Shown: in pieces, positions 17,752 through 30,672 of the stretch
Numbering within the stretch: the first letter of the stretch is position 1
Layout of the letters: each line of letters opens with the position of its first letter
From: Symsagittifera roscoffensis
Lineage: Eukaryota; Xenacoelomorpha; Acoela; Convolutidae
Assembly (NCBI RefSeq): GCF_963678635.1
Contig: NC_087067.1
Location: 44,707,629-44,771,628, forward strand
Direction: 5' to 3'
DNA length: 64,000 bases
Position numbers and translations under genes: made by a program
The notes under the pieces: model-generated
What the model was told of the DNA's origin: nothing
The model's database searches: none
The model's input: only the letters and a program-made list of their open reading frames with translations

Positions 17752-19607
17752 CCACTATTTCCAAGGATGCTCCACTCCAGATCTCATCAAACACTAAATT
17801 TTTAAACTTTTTAAATTTTTTTGGTTATAACTCCCAGAATGGTTATCACGGTTGGTTATAACGGATAACTCGTATTGTAAATAATGGCTTAAATAAGTTT
17901 ACTCGAAAATCCTCCAAACTGAAAGGCGTCAACTCAAGGTTCGGTAATCACTGTAGTGTGCAAAATTGCGGTGGTAGGCAAACAAGCCAAAGGCCAACAA
18001 ACCGAAAAGCCAACTAAGCGAAAATTGGATTACCATTTCAACCAGCCAAAAATGAATATTGTTATTCAACAAAACAAAACAACAAAGTGTCATTGATGCA
18101 ATTTCGGCTTCAAGATTTGGCGGTTTGTTGATTATCCGCCCAAATATCCCATGGGGTTATGCTGAAACATTTCAGATCGGGTAATTCGATTGATTTGGGT
18201 CAGGAAGTTTTGATAAAATTTAACTACCTTAAAAAATTCTATCAAAACTATCAAGAACTTGTGGGTAGATTCGGTCTTCTAATACCACCTTCTGTTGGCG
18301 ATGTCGCATTTTACAGTGCTAATTTTATCGTTTTTACAAGGCTCAAAAAATTTTTTGATCTCTTTAACAAAATCTCCCCTCGTGTATCTAGTAACGAGTG
18401 TACACTCTATAAGAAAATAAATCAATGGTTAAGTATATGAGAATTTTATACCTAGTAACGAATCTCCCACTTTTTGAAAAAGGGGGATATTTTTAAAGAG
18501 ATTCAAAATGAAGTTGATTTGATAGATAAGAGAGGATAGAAATAACCAAAAAGCTAATATTCGGTTCCAAATTTTTCCGCTTTAAATAATTTTGTATGGA
18601 CATGATTGGTATATTTGTATACTCTATTGATGATGCAGCTTTCTCATATTTTTATCAAAATAAATATTCAAAAAATCATCTGTTATCCGTTTCTTAGAGT
18701 TGTGATAAAAAATCACCAAGAGTTCCAAAAATGACTATGGCCGGAAAATTAGCTAAGCTCTGTGAAAAGAAATTTTAATTGGAACAAAATTAGGTGCCCA
18801 GTTTGGAATTGATCTCTAATTGTTGTAAAAATCTCACACCAGGACACAGACAAACGAGAGTAATTCTTTCATTAAATTAACTCTTTGTCATCTAAGCAAG
18901 AATTTAGAGTTTTCTAAAAGTATCGTGCAAACAGCCGAATGGTCGAACATCAAAAAATTGAAGTTTTAGTTCGGGCAACCAAAAACGAGCTTCACGAGAG
19001 CCAAAAAATGAAACATTTTTAAAAAGTAGGATAGAATCCGATTTATACTGTGTGCTCAAAAGACTAGTCCTTAACTTCTAATTACAAACCACGTCGAAGT
19101 TATTAAAATAAAATTAAACGTAATCAAACGCAATTATATCAAATACTGGTATTTTAAACTGGACGCCGGCAAAGCAAACTTTTTCTAATTTTTGCTGCTC
19201 TCACTTAATGCTTTAAAAAATGTTTGCAATTGATTGTTGGATCTAGCGGATGTTTGAAACGTGTGATATTATCAAAACCAGCTTTATAAAATTCTTCATG
19301 TATTCTGAACTATGTTGAAACGCTGCTCAAAATGCATGCTTTCCTAAACTTGCATTCTCTAACTATATGACATTTTTTCCCGTGACGTATAGTAAATGCA
19401 TTTCGATTATAAATTTGAAATTACCGTTTTTGAATTTTCTTCAAGTATTTAAATAAAATTAGATTAGCTAGTTTCAAAAACACTTTCTTAATACTTAGAG
19501 AAAGAATCGTTTGCAATCATGAATTCTACTCAATATAATTTTTGAAAAAAAGATGTATAATTTCTGAAATTTACCTATATTGCTTTTATGACTTGATTGT
19601 AAGCATC
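17752..19607. other. AT-rich intergenic sequence, no gene seen
   Basis: The longest frame (18159-18440, +) has no motif. Around 17960-18130 there are short AAGCCAA/GGCTT-type inverted motifs. No splice-supported exon was found. Confidence 0.55.
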
Positions 19608-20243
19608 AAAACTTATCACTCTCAGAGAAATATAATCTTCAGAAAAAAATTGCTTAGCGAATTCTGGTAGAATGTTTGGCTAAATTTTGGCTAGTGACTA
19701 GCAGAGAAACTATAAAAAGAAAAGAATTGACAAAATTATGAAATTTGAGAAAAAAAATAAAGTTAGCAATTTTAAAGTCAACACAAAAAAAAACACCGGC
19801 AAATGACAAGGTGACGGGTCTGATATAAACAAAGAACTTAAAAACGAGCAAAACAAACAAAATGAAGCATTTTGGCGTGTAACTGAACGAGTTAATCGGT
19901 GAGCGTATAATTCTTTCACAACTTGCTTGCCTTCAAATCGAATGAAATTAAGACCAACTGCTGTAATATATAGTGATTCAATATTCGGCTAATAATTTTC
20001 TTCTAATTGGGTGCCTTCCTTCTGCCTTGTTTGCTGTACTGCCTCTCATAGTTGGTTTCTAAGTTAACTGTCTGGATCAGACCCGTCTCCTTGTCATTCA
20101 CCAATACACTCAAGCGTCACATAGTCTAATCCTCGGACATAATGAGTTATAATAGCTCGAAAATAAAACATTAACATCCTACCAGAATTCGCTAAACTAT
20201 ATTTCTCTGAAGAATATACTTCTCTGAGAGGGATAACTTTTCA
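19608..20243 (+). repeat. MITE with long terminal inverted repeats
   Basis: The left arm 19608-19674 (CTCTCAGAGAAATATA, then GCGAATTCTGGTAGAATG) is matched by the reverse complement of 20174-20243. Arms are roughly 65 bp with small indels. The 500-bp interior has no coding frame. No clear target duplication was seen, so the superfamily is open. Confidence 0.7.
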
Positions 20244-21152
20244 ACCAATTCATTGACTTAAAACCAACTCAATGGTTTAAAAACTTCTTAGGAAGTAACA
20301 AAAATGAGTTTTCTATAGTGGTAGAAAAATATTATTTTAGAATTTTTGATATCCACCACCACCTTTTCATGAATTATTTAGTTCATAATGTCTGTTTAAC
20401 AAATTGTTAAGCTCCAGAATTAAACTTGCACTATACACGTATTTAACTTATGATCAACACTCATCTCTTGTCCTACAACAAAAACTATGAATCAAATTCC
20501 CAGGCACTGCATGAATCTGAATGAGCTTGATTTGCATGATTTGAGTTACTGACATTGCTCTTAAAAATCTTCAAAACACTACTGAGGCGTAACAGTAGCC
20601 TTTGAAATTTTATGGGTATTTAACAGTTAATGTTTTTTTTCTGTCAATTTAATCTTCTAAAATTTATTTCTGAAATTATAAAGTTTTCAGATAACGTTTT
20701 TTCAAATAATTGATTCAGGCACAACAAAATTGATTCCGTTGACTTGATAAATTGAGGTTCAAAATTTTCGTATTTGATTTTTTTTCCATTAGGTAAAAGA
20801 TTGAAAAATTCCCATTTCTAAGATTTTTTTCGTTTTATCATTTGTTTTTCCAGGTTTAATTTAAAATAAACTGCAATATTTTTATACTCAGTGGGCAGTC
20901 ACTTTACATTTGAATGCAGTAAATTTAAAAACTCAAAAGTCAATTTTTTTTTCTTTTTTCACCGGAAATCAGGTTTAAATTTCGTAAGAAGCTATGGTAA
21001 GTTTCTATGGTGACGAAAAATTGTAATTGTAAATTTTCTATAACTGTTATTGTTTCAATCATCAATAGGTTTGCAATTCGAATCGATCTAATTTTAAAAC
21101 GATGATATGATTTGCGAAAAAACTTAAATCAAGTTCAGTCACTATAACTTTT
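20244..21152. other. AT-rich intergenic sequence, no gene seen
   Basis: Only short stop-rich frames and A/T runs. No repeat unit or exon recognised. Confidence 0.5.
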
Positions 21153-21534
21153 TTGTTCCGACCATTGAAAATAGTTAGGAACATTGTATTTGGGTGTATT
21201 TTAGTTTTTTCTTTACTTTTCCCACGCAGAATTAAATACCAAAAATAATCATTGGACTGGATTCGAGTGATATATCAAATTAAAGTTCCTTCAGCTGTAA
21301 TTTGAGCAGCCTTAAATGGTTTCCAAAAATTCCCAGTTTCGAGGAATTTTTTGATTTTCGTCTCATTTTGAAGGAATAACGCGAACAAGTAACGTTCGTT
21401 CTAGGAAACTTTACTTTTTTAGACTATTAGGCTCACACAAACTAGATTTTACTATACAAAAAAAAACTAATGATTTTGTTGAAAAATTTTTGAAATGTTC
21501 TGTGCTCCTTGCACAGCAACCGGCTATCTTTGTT
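21153..21534 (+). mobile_element. Family B Helentron-like repeat, copy B1
   Basis: It starts TTTGTTCCGACCATTG and has GTTCC...GGAAC able to pair near the 5' end. It contains ATAATCATTGGACTGGATTC. It ends GAAATGTTC, hairpin TGTGC-TCCT-TGCACA, then GCAACCGGCTATCTTTGTT. The 5' GTTCCGAC and the 3' hairpin followed by TTGTT mirror family A. Confidence 0.65.
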
Positions 21535-22988
21535 ATCAATTAGCATCAATTTATAAGCTTTATTGTGCATTTTGAACCAATTTAAATTGTTTTAAAATCA
21601 AATTTTGCAGTTTTTATTATCAAAATACCATCATTTTTTTAATCAATTTTTGTTGATATGAACTTTTTTCGCAATTATCATATTAAATTTATGGATTAAA
21701 AGATTTAAAAACTGTTTTGGTTTTTTTCATTTTTCTTTTTTTTTCGGAAAATTTTTTTAAATAATTTTTAAGATAGTTTGAGCAATTTTTTTGAATAAAG
21801 TTCCGCACAAATTTAAGTATCCAACGCCTTGCCAAGCAAAATTTTGAGTTTTCTTCTTGGCATGTGTACATTTTTTAAAACGGAAACGAAAAAATCGTTA
21901 ATTGCTTCGCCCGTCAGAGAGCATGCTTTTTGGAAATAATCTGCAAAAAAGATTGGCTTACATGTTTGAAAATCATATTAAGACCGTAATTTTTGTCTGC
22001 TGAGACTCTTCAAAAAAATAAAGAAAAGGTTATTATAAAGGCTCTGACTGAATTTAATCATTTTTGGTGTGACACGGATTGTTTTTAGTACCTATCAATT
22101 CCGCTCCTAATCGCATCAAATTATTTTCAGGATAGAATCAGGTTTTCAGGATAGATCAATTTAATTGGATTTAAATTTTTAAATCTTTTTAACTGGATTT
22201 AAATCAATTTAATTAAAAATTTTAAATCATTTTAATTGGATTTAATTTTAATAAGTTTTAATGAGACACTAATGACTTTTTGTACCTGTCAATTCCGTTC
22301 CTAATCAATTCAAATCATTTTCAGGTACTAAAAATGACCTCAAGTTTTCAAAACCGATCATTTTAGTTGGATTTAAAAAAATTATTGAATTCCGACTGAT
22401 CGAACTATATTGAATTTAGATTAAAATCAGTCCTATTTCTTTCTCACTGCGGATAAAGTTAATATTTATTGGTGGGCAACGCCCAGTTGGAGAAAGTAGT
22501 TGACAATTTTGGTTTAGCTTCTCAAATTGGTCATGATCATTGATAGACTAATAATCACTTTCGACTGAAATTTTTAGTTTTCATTGGACTGACTCACTGC
22601 CTGTAATAAAAAATCCAGACTTCTACTGCATGGTGGCTTGAAAGACTTTCCGTTTTGCGGTCCTTTAATTTGCTAATCGTTATTATTTGGAAAAACTTCT
22701 AGTTTAAGTGGTTCTTGATTATCACAGGATACATTTTAAAGTTTTTTTGTGATTCTTGGTTTCGCAAAGTAAATTTGTTTGAAAAAGTTGAAAAATTAAA
22801 AAAAAAAGCAAAAAAATCGAATTTTCTCAAATCTGAAGAAATTTCGATGAAACACTTTAGGACAGTCGAATCACGACCAAAAAAACTTTTACTGTGAAAT
22901 ACCGGTCAACCAATTCACAGATTTTTAACTTTTAACTTTATTCAACTTTTACTGATTTTGCGTGGAGAAAAACTAATAAAAAAAGAAC
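21535..22988. other. AT-rich sequence with a local duplication
   Basis: At 22086-22135 and 22283-22330, TCAATTCCGYTCCTAATC is repeated at about 195 bp distance, with TTTTCAGG following. Between them TTTAAAT...TTTTAATTGGATTT motifs recur. No gene seen; the frame at 22715-22897 is Lys-rich low complexity. Confidence 0.5.
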
Positions 22989-23870
22989 AGCAGCTGGTTG
23001 CTGTGCAAGTAGCACAAAATTTTTGACGTTTTTTGGGCGCGGTGCAATCAGAACAACGATACTAAAACTTAAAACTTCAAAAAAAAAATGGCACAATCTT
23101 TTTTCCCAATTTTTTGCATAATAATTTGTAGATTTTTTGCAAATTGGTTTTGGGAAGAATGAACTAGATGCAGGTTCAAAAGCTAGTTTTGATAAGTAGG
23201 ACTAACATTTTTACGTTCGACTAAATTTTTGTTTAAATTGTAAACTTTTTATGTGAAAAAAAATGATTTTGTAATTGATTGACCCTTAAAAAAATGTTGT
23301 AATGTTATTTTAACACTCCACCTGACAAAAAAAATCATAATAATTCTGATAACAGTTCTGGGATATAATTTTTAAATTTGATTTCGAAAAAAAATAACAA
23401 AAAAGTTTTTGAGCTTCTCAAAACTTTTAAACGTCGAAAACATTTGAAAAACTATTTTATGCAAATTATTTTTGATTTAGATGAAATTTATGTATTATAA
23501 TAAAATAAGTTCAAATTAGACTAGCAAAAAATAGCAAACAAGGCTAGCTTGTACCGAAATTTGGCATATCCTGTGCAGTTATTTTCAAGAAAATTTTTTA
23601 AAAAATATCCGAAGAATTTCAATTGCTTTTTTTCTGAATTTTTCTCAGCATTTTTTTTTACTCATCTTTGAATTACAAGGAAGCACTACTCGCAGTTTCA
23701 AATTTTAGCTTTGTTTCAGAAAAATACGCTTGTGAATTCTTAAAAATGAGCTTTTTGTCTTATTATAACACCTCACTCGCTCAAAATCAGACAAAATGAA
23801 CATGTTGAAAACCAGTTTTTCTCTACACCAAGAAAATATAAAGAAAAAATTTAAATCTCGTTCCACTAAA
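22989..23870 (-). mobile_element. Family B repeat, diverged copy B4
   Basis: The 3' end on the - strand shows TTGTGCTACTTGCACAGCAA near 23000. Toward 23860, AACCAGTTTTTCTCTACACC matches the B3 block AACCGGTTTTTCTCGACACT. The copy is heavily diverged and its borders are approximate. Confidence 0.45.
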
Positions 23871-24572
23871 GACTAGAAGGGATCTAATATTGCTTGTTCT
23901 ATTGTGATGATAATTTGTTGTCCTTGATTTCGATGGAACATTGTTTTTTAAAACTCATAAAAACTAAAACAGAATTAGCACTGGTTTTTCATTGATTGAT
24001 AAATGAAAAAAATACCAAAGATTTGGTGCCACACTCTCTTTAGTTCACGTGTGGTGGAAATTTGTATAATTAACGAAAAAATGATCGTTCAACTCGTTTT
24101 TATTAATGATAATTTCAAAAGCCAAAATATACAAATATGGAAAAAGGTCGTTGACGTTTGCTGGCACCATTTGTCAGTTTTTTTAAACAAGTATTTTTTC
24201 ATGCATTTTTATGCCAGTAGATCAATATGCAACTAAACATCAAGCCTGTCGGAAAACCGCAAATAAAACAATCACACGCTTTCTTTGATGCAGAAACAAT
24301 AATTTGAAATCTAAATTAACAAATTTTGTGATTAGTAAATGAGAAAATTAAGATTCTATTTGCAGCAGCCAACAACTAAATCAATAAATAAAAACTTAAA
24401 TTTATATTTTCGAAACTATCTTTGTTAAGAGTATTTAGAAAAAATATTCATACCACAAATGCAAGCTTATAGAGAAGTTTTATTCTGGATTTTCAAAGTT
24501 TCTCGTTTTATCATAAACTTTTTTTTTTCATTTTCGCAGGCCGATGAACGAGTTGATGAACGTTGTTTTTTA
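23871..24572. other. 3' flank of the GPCR gene, no further gene seen
   Basis: AT-rich. On the - strand the sequence just after the GPCR stop reads TAATAAAAAA, which could contribute to polyadenylation but is not a clean AATAAA. Confidence 0.45.
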
Positions 24573-25007
24573 TTATTCGAGGTGACTTGCAACGTTTGCC
24601 GATGCAAACTCTTTCCCATACCCCTCTTGAGTATCGTTCTCGTTCTCGTGAGGGGGGACGGCCGAGTTCGACGGGGGGATGGGGGATAAATTGTAATCAT
24701 GACCCGGGGTTGGTTGAGTCATAATCTGGGTGACGGGTTCTTTCTCCTTCCTGATTTTAAATCTGTTCACAAACGGTGGCTGTGGAGTCGTGTAGCTATG
24801 TCGAGACAGTGGGTACGAAACACGACTTGAGTTCTCGGCCGGTAACACATTCGCCGAGTTGAAACTGTTCGGCCCTTGTGGGTATGATGACGCCATTCCG
24901 ATTCGGGATGATCTCGGATTTTGGTAGATGGATTGTTGCGTTTGGTCTGCCGAGAGGTCCAACTCGATGGGTTGGTCTTTTGGGGCTAGCTCAAAAAAGT
25001 CGGAACT
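24573..25007 (-). CDS. Rhodopsin-like GPCR, 3' terminal exon (hydrophilic tail)
   Basis: On the - strand acceptor TTTTTGTTTCAG precedes 25007. The 145-codon frame runs to TAA at 24573. It is phase 0 at its start, matching the donor of the exon ending at 30673. The peptide is hydrophilic, rich in Ser, Pro, Gln and Asn (SSDFFELAPKDQPIELDL near the start, YNLSPIPPSNSAVPP later), with no membrane helix. It fits a long cytoplasmic tail, or less likely a third intracellular loop. Its base composition stands out against the AT-rich flanks. Assignment to the GPCR rests on strand, order and phase. Confidence 0.6.
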   Translation of the reverse strand, partial: SSDFFELAPKDQPIELDLSADQTQQSIYQNPRSSRIGMASSYPQGPNSFNSANVLPAENSSRVSYPLSRHSYTTPQPPFVNRFKIRKEKEPVTQIMTQPTPGHDYNLSPIPPSNSAVPPHENENDTQEGYGKEFASANVASHLE

Positions 25008-26280
25008 CTGAAACAAAAAAAAAAGGTTCCATCTGATTTCGCGAGAGATACAGGTGGAATTTCAAACAAACTTTGAAAACTTCGCGCCTTTTTTTTCATT
25101 GTCTTCGCAAAACCTAAAAAGTCGTCACTTGAACAGAAGTGTCTCGTCACGAACTAGTTTTTGAGAAAGTGGACGAAAAATTTCAAGTTTAAATTATTTT
25201 TTGGAAATTTTGACTCTTGAAAGCGTTTCCCTCTTAATCAAGTATACGTTGAGGTCAAGGGGGTTTCAGGTAAATTTTAAGATTGGTGGGTCAAACCAAT
25301 TCTCGTGAAATATAACGAAAGATGCGAAGGGCTTGACCGTTCCACCCTAAATACAGCCCTGGATCCATCAGAAGATACTTGTCCATTTCAAATCTCGAAT
25401 AAGTTTTTTCTTTGACAGTGTGGTTAACGAACGAACCAACATTGACGCTAATTGAAGGTTTTTGCTGAAATAACTTTCCCAAGGTTATTGCTCCCCAACC
25501 CCCCCCCCCCCACCCCCCGCAATTCAAATAAAAATAAGGGCCGAGGATGGAAAAGTTCTGTATATGTAGAGGTCATTTTTTTCACCAAATGCTCTTTCTT
25601 GGCTACAAATTTTAGAGAAGTGCAAATATTAAACTTGAGAACTATAATGCATAATATTTTTATTTTATTTTGAGTCAGTTGTACCATGCTCTTAACATAC
25701 TTTAGCTCGTGAAAATTATTTGAGTAGCAAATTATTTTGAATCACAATCTCAAATAAATTTTGCCACGCATATTCTCTGGAGAATGGTGTTTTACAACCA
25801 ATAAGTTCTGAGAACAATTTGTTGGTGGCGTGTTACGGAGCCGAATACCTCGATAGCTGAAAAAAAAACGATTGTTTTCCGGATAAGCGAAATTTTTTTG
25901 TTTCCAGGTAGCCAAAAATTTCGACTCGCTCAACGCCAAAAACATGTGGCTGAAAATTTTGAATTAATTTATCATATATATTGAAAAACAATTTTTCCCA
26001 TTATAGCCCACACCCCAAGTAATTTAATTGCAGACCCTCAGAATAAAAAAATTATATGATGGAGAAAAATATTGCTTTAGATAAGTCGTAAATTCTATCG
26101 ATTTTATTTGGGATCGACTAGCCTAATTTATTCCAAAACGGTGTAAAGATGTTTTTTTATCAACACTTTCTGTGACAAAGGCAAAAATTTGAAACAAAAA
26201 TTAGCAGCCGATGTTTTGGCTCTTGCTCCCCGCGTCTATCTCAAGACGTTTACTTTATACTGATATCATTTGGTTATTGA
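25008..26280. other. GPCR intron sequence with C-rich run
   Basis: There is a C run at 25498-25520 and short frames without motifs. Around 25870-25930 the first TAGCCAAAAATT-type motifs appear that become a minisatellite further on. Confidence 0.5.
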
Positions 26281-26420
26281 CTGGATAGCCAAAAATTTTT
26301 TGTTCCTGGATAGCCAAAGAAAAATAAAAACTTAGTATTGGATAGTCCAAAATAAGTATCCCTGACTAGCTAAAAAACAATTGTTCCCGGATAGCCGACA
26401 AAATACTGGGTATCAAAGTA
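26281..26420 (+). repeat. Minisatellite with GGATAGCCAAAAA motif
   Basis: Units of about 30-40 bp built on TGGATAGCCAAA and TTGTTCC recur four to five times, with variants such as TGACTAGCTAAA and CGGATAGCCGAC. Confidence 0.6.
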
Positions 26421-26617
26421 GTCCCAGTTTTGTTGTCATATAATTCTATGAAATCGTTTCTATTACGCATAGAAAATGTTTTAAATTAAATTTATCGGAT
26501 TTTTTGTTAGCTTAGTTTCAAAACCAAATAAGATAGTTTAATCGTTTGAATACAAGTGGTCCAAATTTTGTGTTGCATTTGCTTTTTAGTCAAGTTATTT
26601 TGCAAGTTTGCAAGTTT

Positions 26618-27200
26618 TCGAGAATGCTGCTAAGTCGGTACGCGCCAGTTTGTTTGAATTGTAACAGGCTACTCGAGAATGGTGGCGTCCCTCATGCTTG
26701 AAGGACCGAATGCTTGAAATTAATTTTAGCTTGCTTTCAGCCAATCAAAATTGAGCATTCAAAATCTCAAAATCAATCACAAAAATCTCAAAGTAAGAAA
26801 GTAAATCCAGGCCATTAGTGTTATTATTCACCGATTAGATAATAAGTAGATAAGTTTTCAAGACTGAAAAATTCTTATTATTTTGAACTCATTAATCTTG
26901 ATTATCTGAATAGTAATGCGGTTGTAACCCGCAATTTGTAATATTTTGGATCATTTTCCACTGATGTAATACATTTTCTGTTAATATTGACTTCGATTTT
27001 GTGAGAAAGGCATTCAGCCAATAGAAACGCTTAGCGATTTTGATTGGTTGAAACTTTTCAAGCATTCGGTCCTTCGAGCATGAGAACCATCCCCCTCGAG
27101 AATGCTGCTAAGTCGGTACAGGCCAGTTTGTTTGACTTGTAGCAGGCTACTCGAGAATGCTGCTAAGTCGGTACGCGCCAGTTTGTTTGACTTGTTGCTA
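26618..27200 (+). repeat. 55-bp tandem repeat (three units) interrupted by a MITE
   Basis: The unit contains CTCGAGAATGCTGCTAAGTC and GCCAGTTTGTTTGACTTGT. Units lie at 26618-26680, 27095-27149 and 27150-27200. Their distance is exactly 55 bp for the last two. Confidence 0.8.
26681..27094 (+). mobile_element. MULE-like MITE with 9-bp target site duplication
   Basis: The ends carry inverted CTCATGCTTGAAGGACCGAA (left) and TTCGGTCCTTCGAGCATGAG (right). CTCGAGAAT occurs at 26672-26680 and again at 27095-27103, a 9-bp duplication as in Mutator-like elements. Because the target is itself a tandem repeat containing this 9-mer, the duplication is likely but not proven. No coding frame. Confidence 0.65.
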
Positions 27201-27712
27201 CATGACCTTATTTGAGTTTGGGTGCTTCAATTATGCTTATAAATCATTTAGTTACAAATCGAAATGTAAATAAAATTAAATTGAAAGGACTTTGATTTAA
27301 TCTTCTTCATTAGAAAAAATTGCGAGCATTTTTCAAATAAAACAAATTAAATTGCTTTGTATAATTCAAGTCAAAATAATTATCTGTGACCTTGGGCAGT
27401 TTAATTGGTCAAAAAATATGGCATTTTAGATTAATTAGTATTTCGGAAACCGTTTGTACGTGTAGAAATCAGTAAAAAAAAGAGTTCGACGCTTAAGGTT
27501 AGTCAGCTTCGATCAGATTAGTTGAATGAATAGATACTGCCGACAATTTTATCCTGTCTCATGAATAAACTGTGATTTAAATTGAACTAACCATAAACGA
27601 CGAAAACTATGGATAAAGAAAACCAGGAGTCATTTTGGTAAAAATGCTGGTGGTAGGCAAAAGAAAGGATAATGTCTGATTAAACATTTTCAAATGGACT
27701 TTTTGTTCCGAT
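27201..27712. other. GPCR intron sequence, nothing recognised
   Basis: AT-rich, no exon or named repeat seen. Confidence 0.45.
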
Positions 27713-28231
27713 TTTCGATACGAAAGTAACGGAATATTTGTGCTCGGGTGGGTTTTTTTTTTCAAACAAATTTCGACTTTTTAACTAGCCATTTTTGACG
27801 GAATTATTTTATATCATTCGAAAGGTATTGTTGTCTTGAGCTGAAATTTGAAAAGATATTTTACCTGTGATCATTTTTCGTAAAGTTACGGGGGTTTAAA
27901 GACTGCCATTTTGGCCAATTTGGGACAATTAACGAGCGATATATTTCGAGCTATTAACGCGTAAGCGGAGAGTTAATCCTCTAAGAAATCGTTCCAAATT
28001 GGTTGAAAGAAGCTTATTTCCCATAATTGATTTGTTACAAGGAGCGAATTCTATCATTTTGTACTTAATATGGCGTGTGGGGGGATGATTTTCCTTAAAA
28101 ATTTCAAATTTTAGAAAAAAAAATTTTCATTTCGTTATTTCATTTAATTTTTTAAATTTTATTACTGCTCCATAAACCTTAAAAGGCAGTCGGAACATTC
28201 AGGGCTTTGCCCTTATACAAGCAGTCTTGTT
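27713..28231 (+). mobile_element. Family A repeat, copy A3 (full length)
   Basis: It starts TTGTTCCGATTTTCGATACG and ends GCAGTCGGAACATTC, a GGGC-TTT-GCCC hairpin and CAAGCAGTCTTGTT. It is 519 bp, nearly the same length as A1, and carries all internal blocks. Confidence 0.78.
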
Positions 28232-29270
28232 TGTACTTGTAAATCAACAAAATTAAATGCCAGTTTAACGGTACTTATTTTGAAAACTTGTGTTCTTACA
28301 ATATTGTAAATCTCTCGTGTATTTCGGATTGATTTTTATTTTAAAAATCCTCCTGTCTTGAGCCGCTTTACACTTATCGCGGAATGCGATGAAACTACAA
28401 AAACTAAACAAAAGTAAATGTGATTTTGTTCAACACCTTTTCATCAAAGACAAAAATGTGTAGACTAAAAACCGATGAATCTCTTGAACACTCGTGAGGC
28501 GAGCTGCTGTTTTCTTAAAAATTTCCGAAAAAAATCTCCGACAGATAGTTTAATTGACCTAACTTATTTTGAGTTCTCCTTAAAAACTTCAAAAACAAAG
28601 CATACCATCAAATTTAGCGCAGATGCGAAAGTATGAAACCTTGTTCAGGTTTGCTGGCCAAAATAGAGCAAAAGAGAAGCTTTTGAGTGACACAGGGCGT
28701 AATATTTCGGAAAAGCGAAGCACCTATTGGTGACACAGCAAAGAAAAATTGGTTATAAACAGGGCGGTGTTTCTATAGAGTTGAACAATTTTTTAATATA
28801 CGAACACGACTGAGTATCTAAAAAAACTAATAGAAGTCTAATTGAAAGAAATTAGACTTCGCTGTCAAAATAGGTAGTAAGAACTTGGAACAACCCGATA
28901 AATTGAAAAGAGCAGTTGACCAGACCAACGCAAACGCTTATTTTTAAAGACAAAAAGGATGTGTCAAGGTCGCTCTAAAATTCACGCATGCAAAACATGA
29001 TCAGAACATATGTATTCATCTTCAATCTAACTATTTATATACAATATTTAAATGACGTTTCATTTGACACATTATTAAGAAGTCCTCCTGTTGACATGTT
29101 TAGTAAAATGAAAACGTTTTGCAAAGTTCAATATGCTTTTATTGAATTCAACGTTTTAAAGTGTCAAGGTCATCTATTAGTTCAACTATCTGTTGGAGCT
29201 TGAACTCAATAACTGCACAGATTTTGCCTTATTTTGCATTTATACAAATTCTCAAAGTTTTTGGTTCAAT
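28232..29270. other. GPCR intron sequence, no exon seen
   Basis: AT-rich. The frame 28988-29203 (+) has no motif. The AAAGYGAAGC and GTGACACAG motifs occur twice near 28670-28740. Confidence 0.45.
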
Positions 29271-30200
29271 CTTTATTTGACAAAACTGAAAGTTTCAACC
29301 TTATAATCGTGTGCTAGCAGGGTACACTCATGGGTAGCATGTTTGACCTAATTTTAATACTGTTATAATTCTTTGGTTTCCAAGATGTGGAAACTTTTCA
29401 TTAGTTTTAAATTATTTTTTTTTCAAAATTTTTGATTTGAAAACATTTGCAGAAATTGAAAATCTCTACCCCGTGATACGGTGCTCTCAGAGTACACTAC
29501 GGAATTGCAATTCTGCTCTCCTAATGTGACTGCAGAAATCAGCATGACTTTTGAGATAGGCTGTTTTATTCCATAAAACTCAATTTTGAAAAAAAAACAG
29601 AACTTGAAAATCTCAGCCCTGTGGTGGGACCGCTCAGTGTACACTCAAAGTTTGCAAAACTGGACTCCATTTTATTACTGATCTTTCTTTTTAGTTTTAG
29701 AGATATGGCTTTTTAATGATTTTTTATTTTTTTTTCAAGAACTTTTATTTGAAAAACTAGCAAAAGTTGATATTTTTCATGGTCCTATGATAGTTTGCTC
29801 TCAGGGTACGTTTTGGTGCTTTGATTCTGCCTTTTACATTTAATAGTTCAAGTTCTTTGGGTTTTTGAGATATGACAGTTTTTTTTTATTTTCAGTATTT
29901 TTCAAAATCTTAGATTTGAGCGAGTTTAACAGAACTTGAAATTCACTATTCTATGGTAAATTCGTTTCAGAAAAATCTCAAGGGTTGCAAATCTGGCCCC
30001 CCATTGATTACTGCTCAAACTGTTTTGTTTTCCGAGATATGACGTTTCTTATTTTTTTTTTTTAATTCAAAAAAAAAATTGTTAGGTGTAAGCAAAATTT
30101 AACAAAGTTTGAAATTGTCAACCACATATTGTAAGGCTGCAAGGGTGCTCTAAGCGGGTGCCAATTTGACTTTTTTAAAAACTTTTGATTTTCAGTTTCA
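29271..30200 (+). repeat. Degenerate tandem array, about 160-bp unit, about six units
   Basis: Anchors recur near 29290, 29450, 29605, 29765, 29930 and 30095: an (A)CTTGAAAATCTC-like start, then GTGCTCTCAGGGTACACT, a TTGCAAATCTGG-like block, GAGATATGAC and a T-rich stretch ending TTTTCAAAA. Units are strongly diverged, indicating an old array. Confidence 0.7.
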
Positions 30201-30672
30201 GAAATTTGACAATTTTATTTATTTAAAAGTTTTTTTTCAGTAAGTGAATGTCTTTTTCAAAAAATGGAAAAACGCCGCTTTAAACTGACGACTTTTCTAA
30301 AGTCCTTAAAAATCTGATGAAACATAGCAGTTATAGAAATATGACCAATGTGGTGAAAAATAACACAAAAAAATAACTTTAAAGTTGGCTAAAAATCTGA
30401 AATAGGAAACCCTGATGAAAGGTCCCAGTTTAAATCAACGGTTTCGTTACATATCGTTGTTTTTATATATTTTTAGGGAACTCTTTCGCGTTCAACAACT
30501 GATCTGAAGCACCACATATGCAAGTCATGAGCTAGTTTTTTTAAAGTTATTTTTGTCTGTTCCATCTTTTTACAACTCATTTTATCACATAAGACATGAA
30601 TATTTTTTATAGTCTTATATTTTTCATAGCCTTTCAAATGGTAAAAATAGAAATAATTCTTCATAGCCTTAC

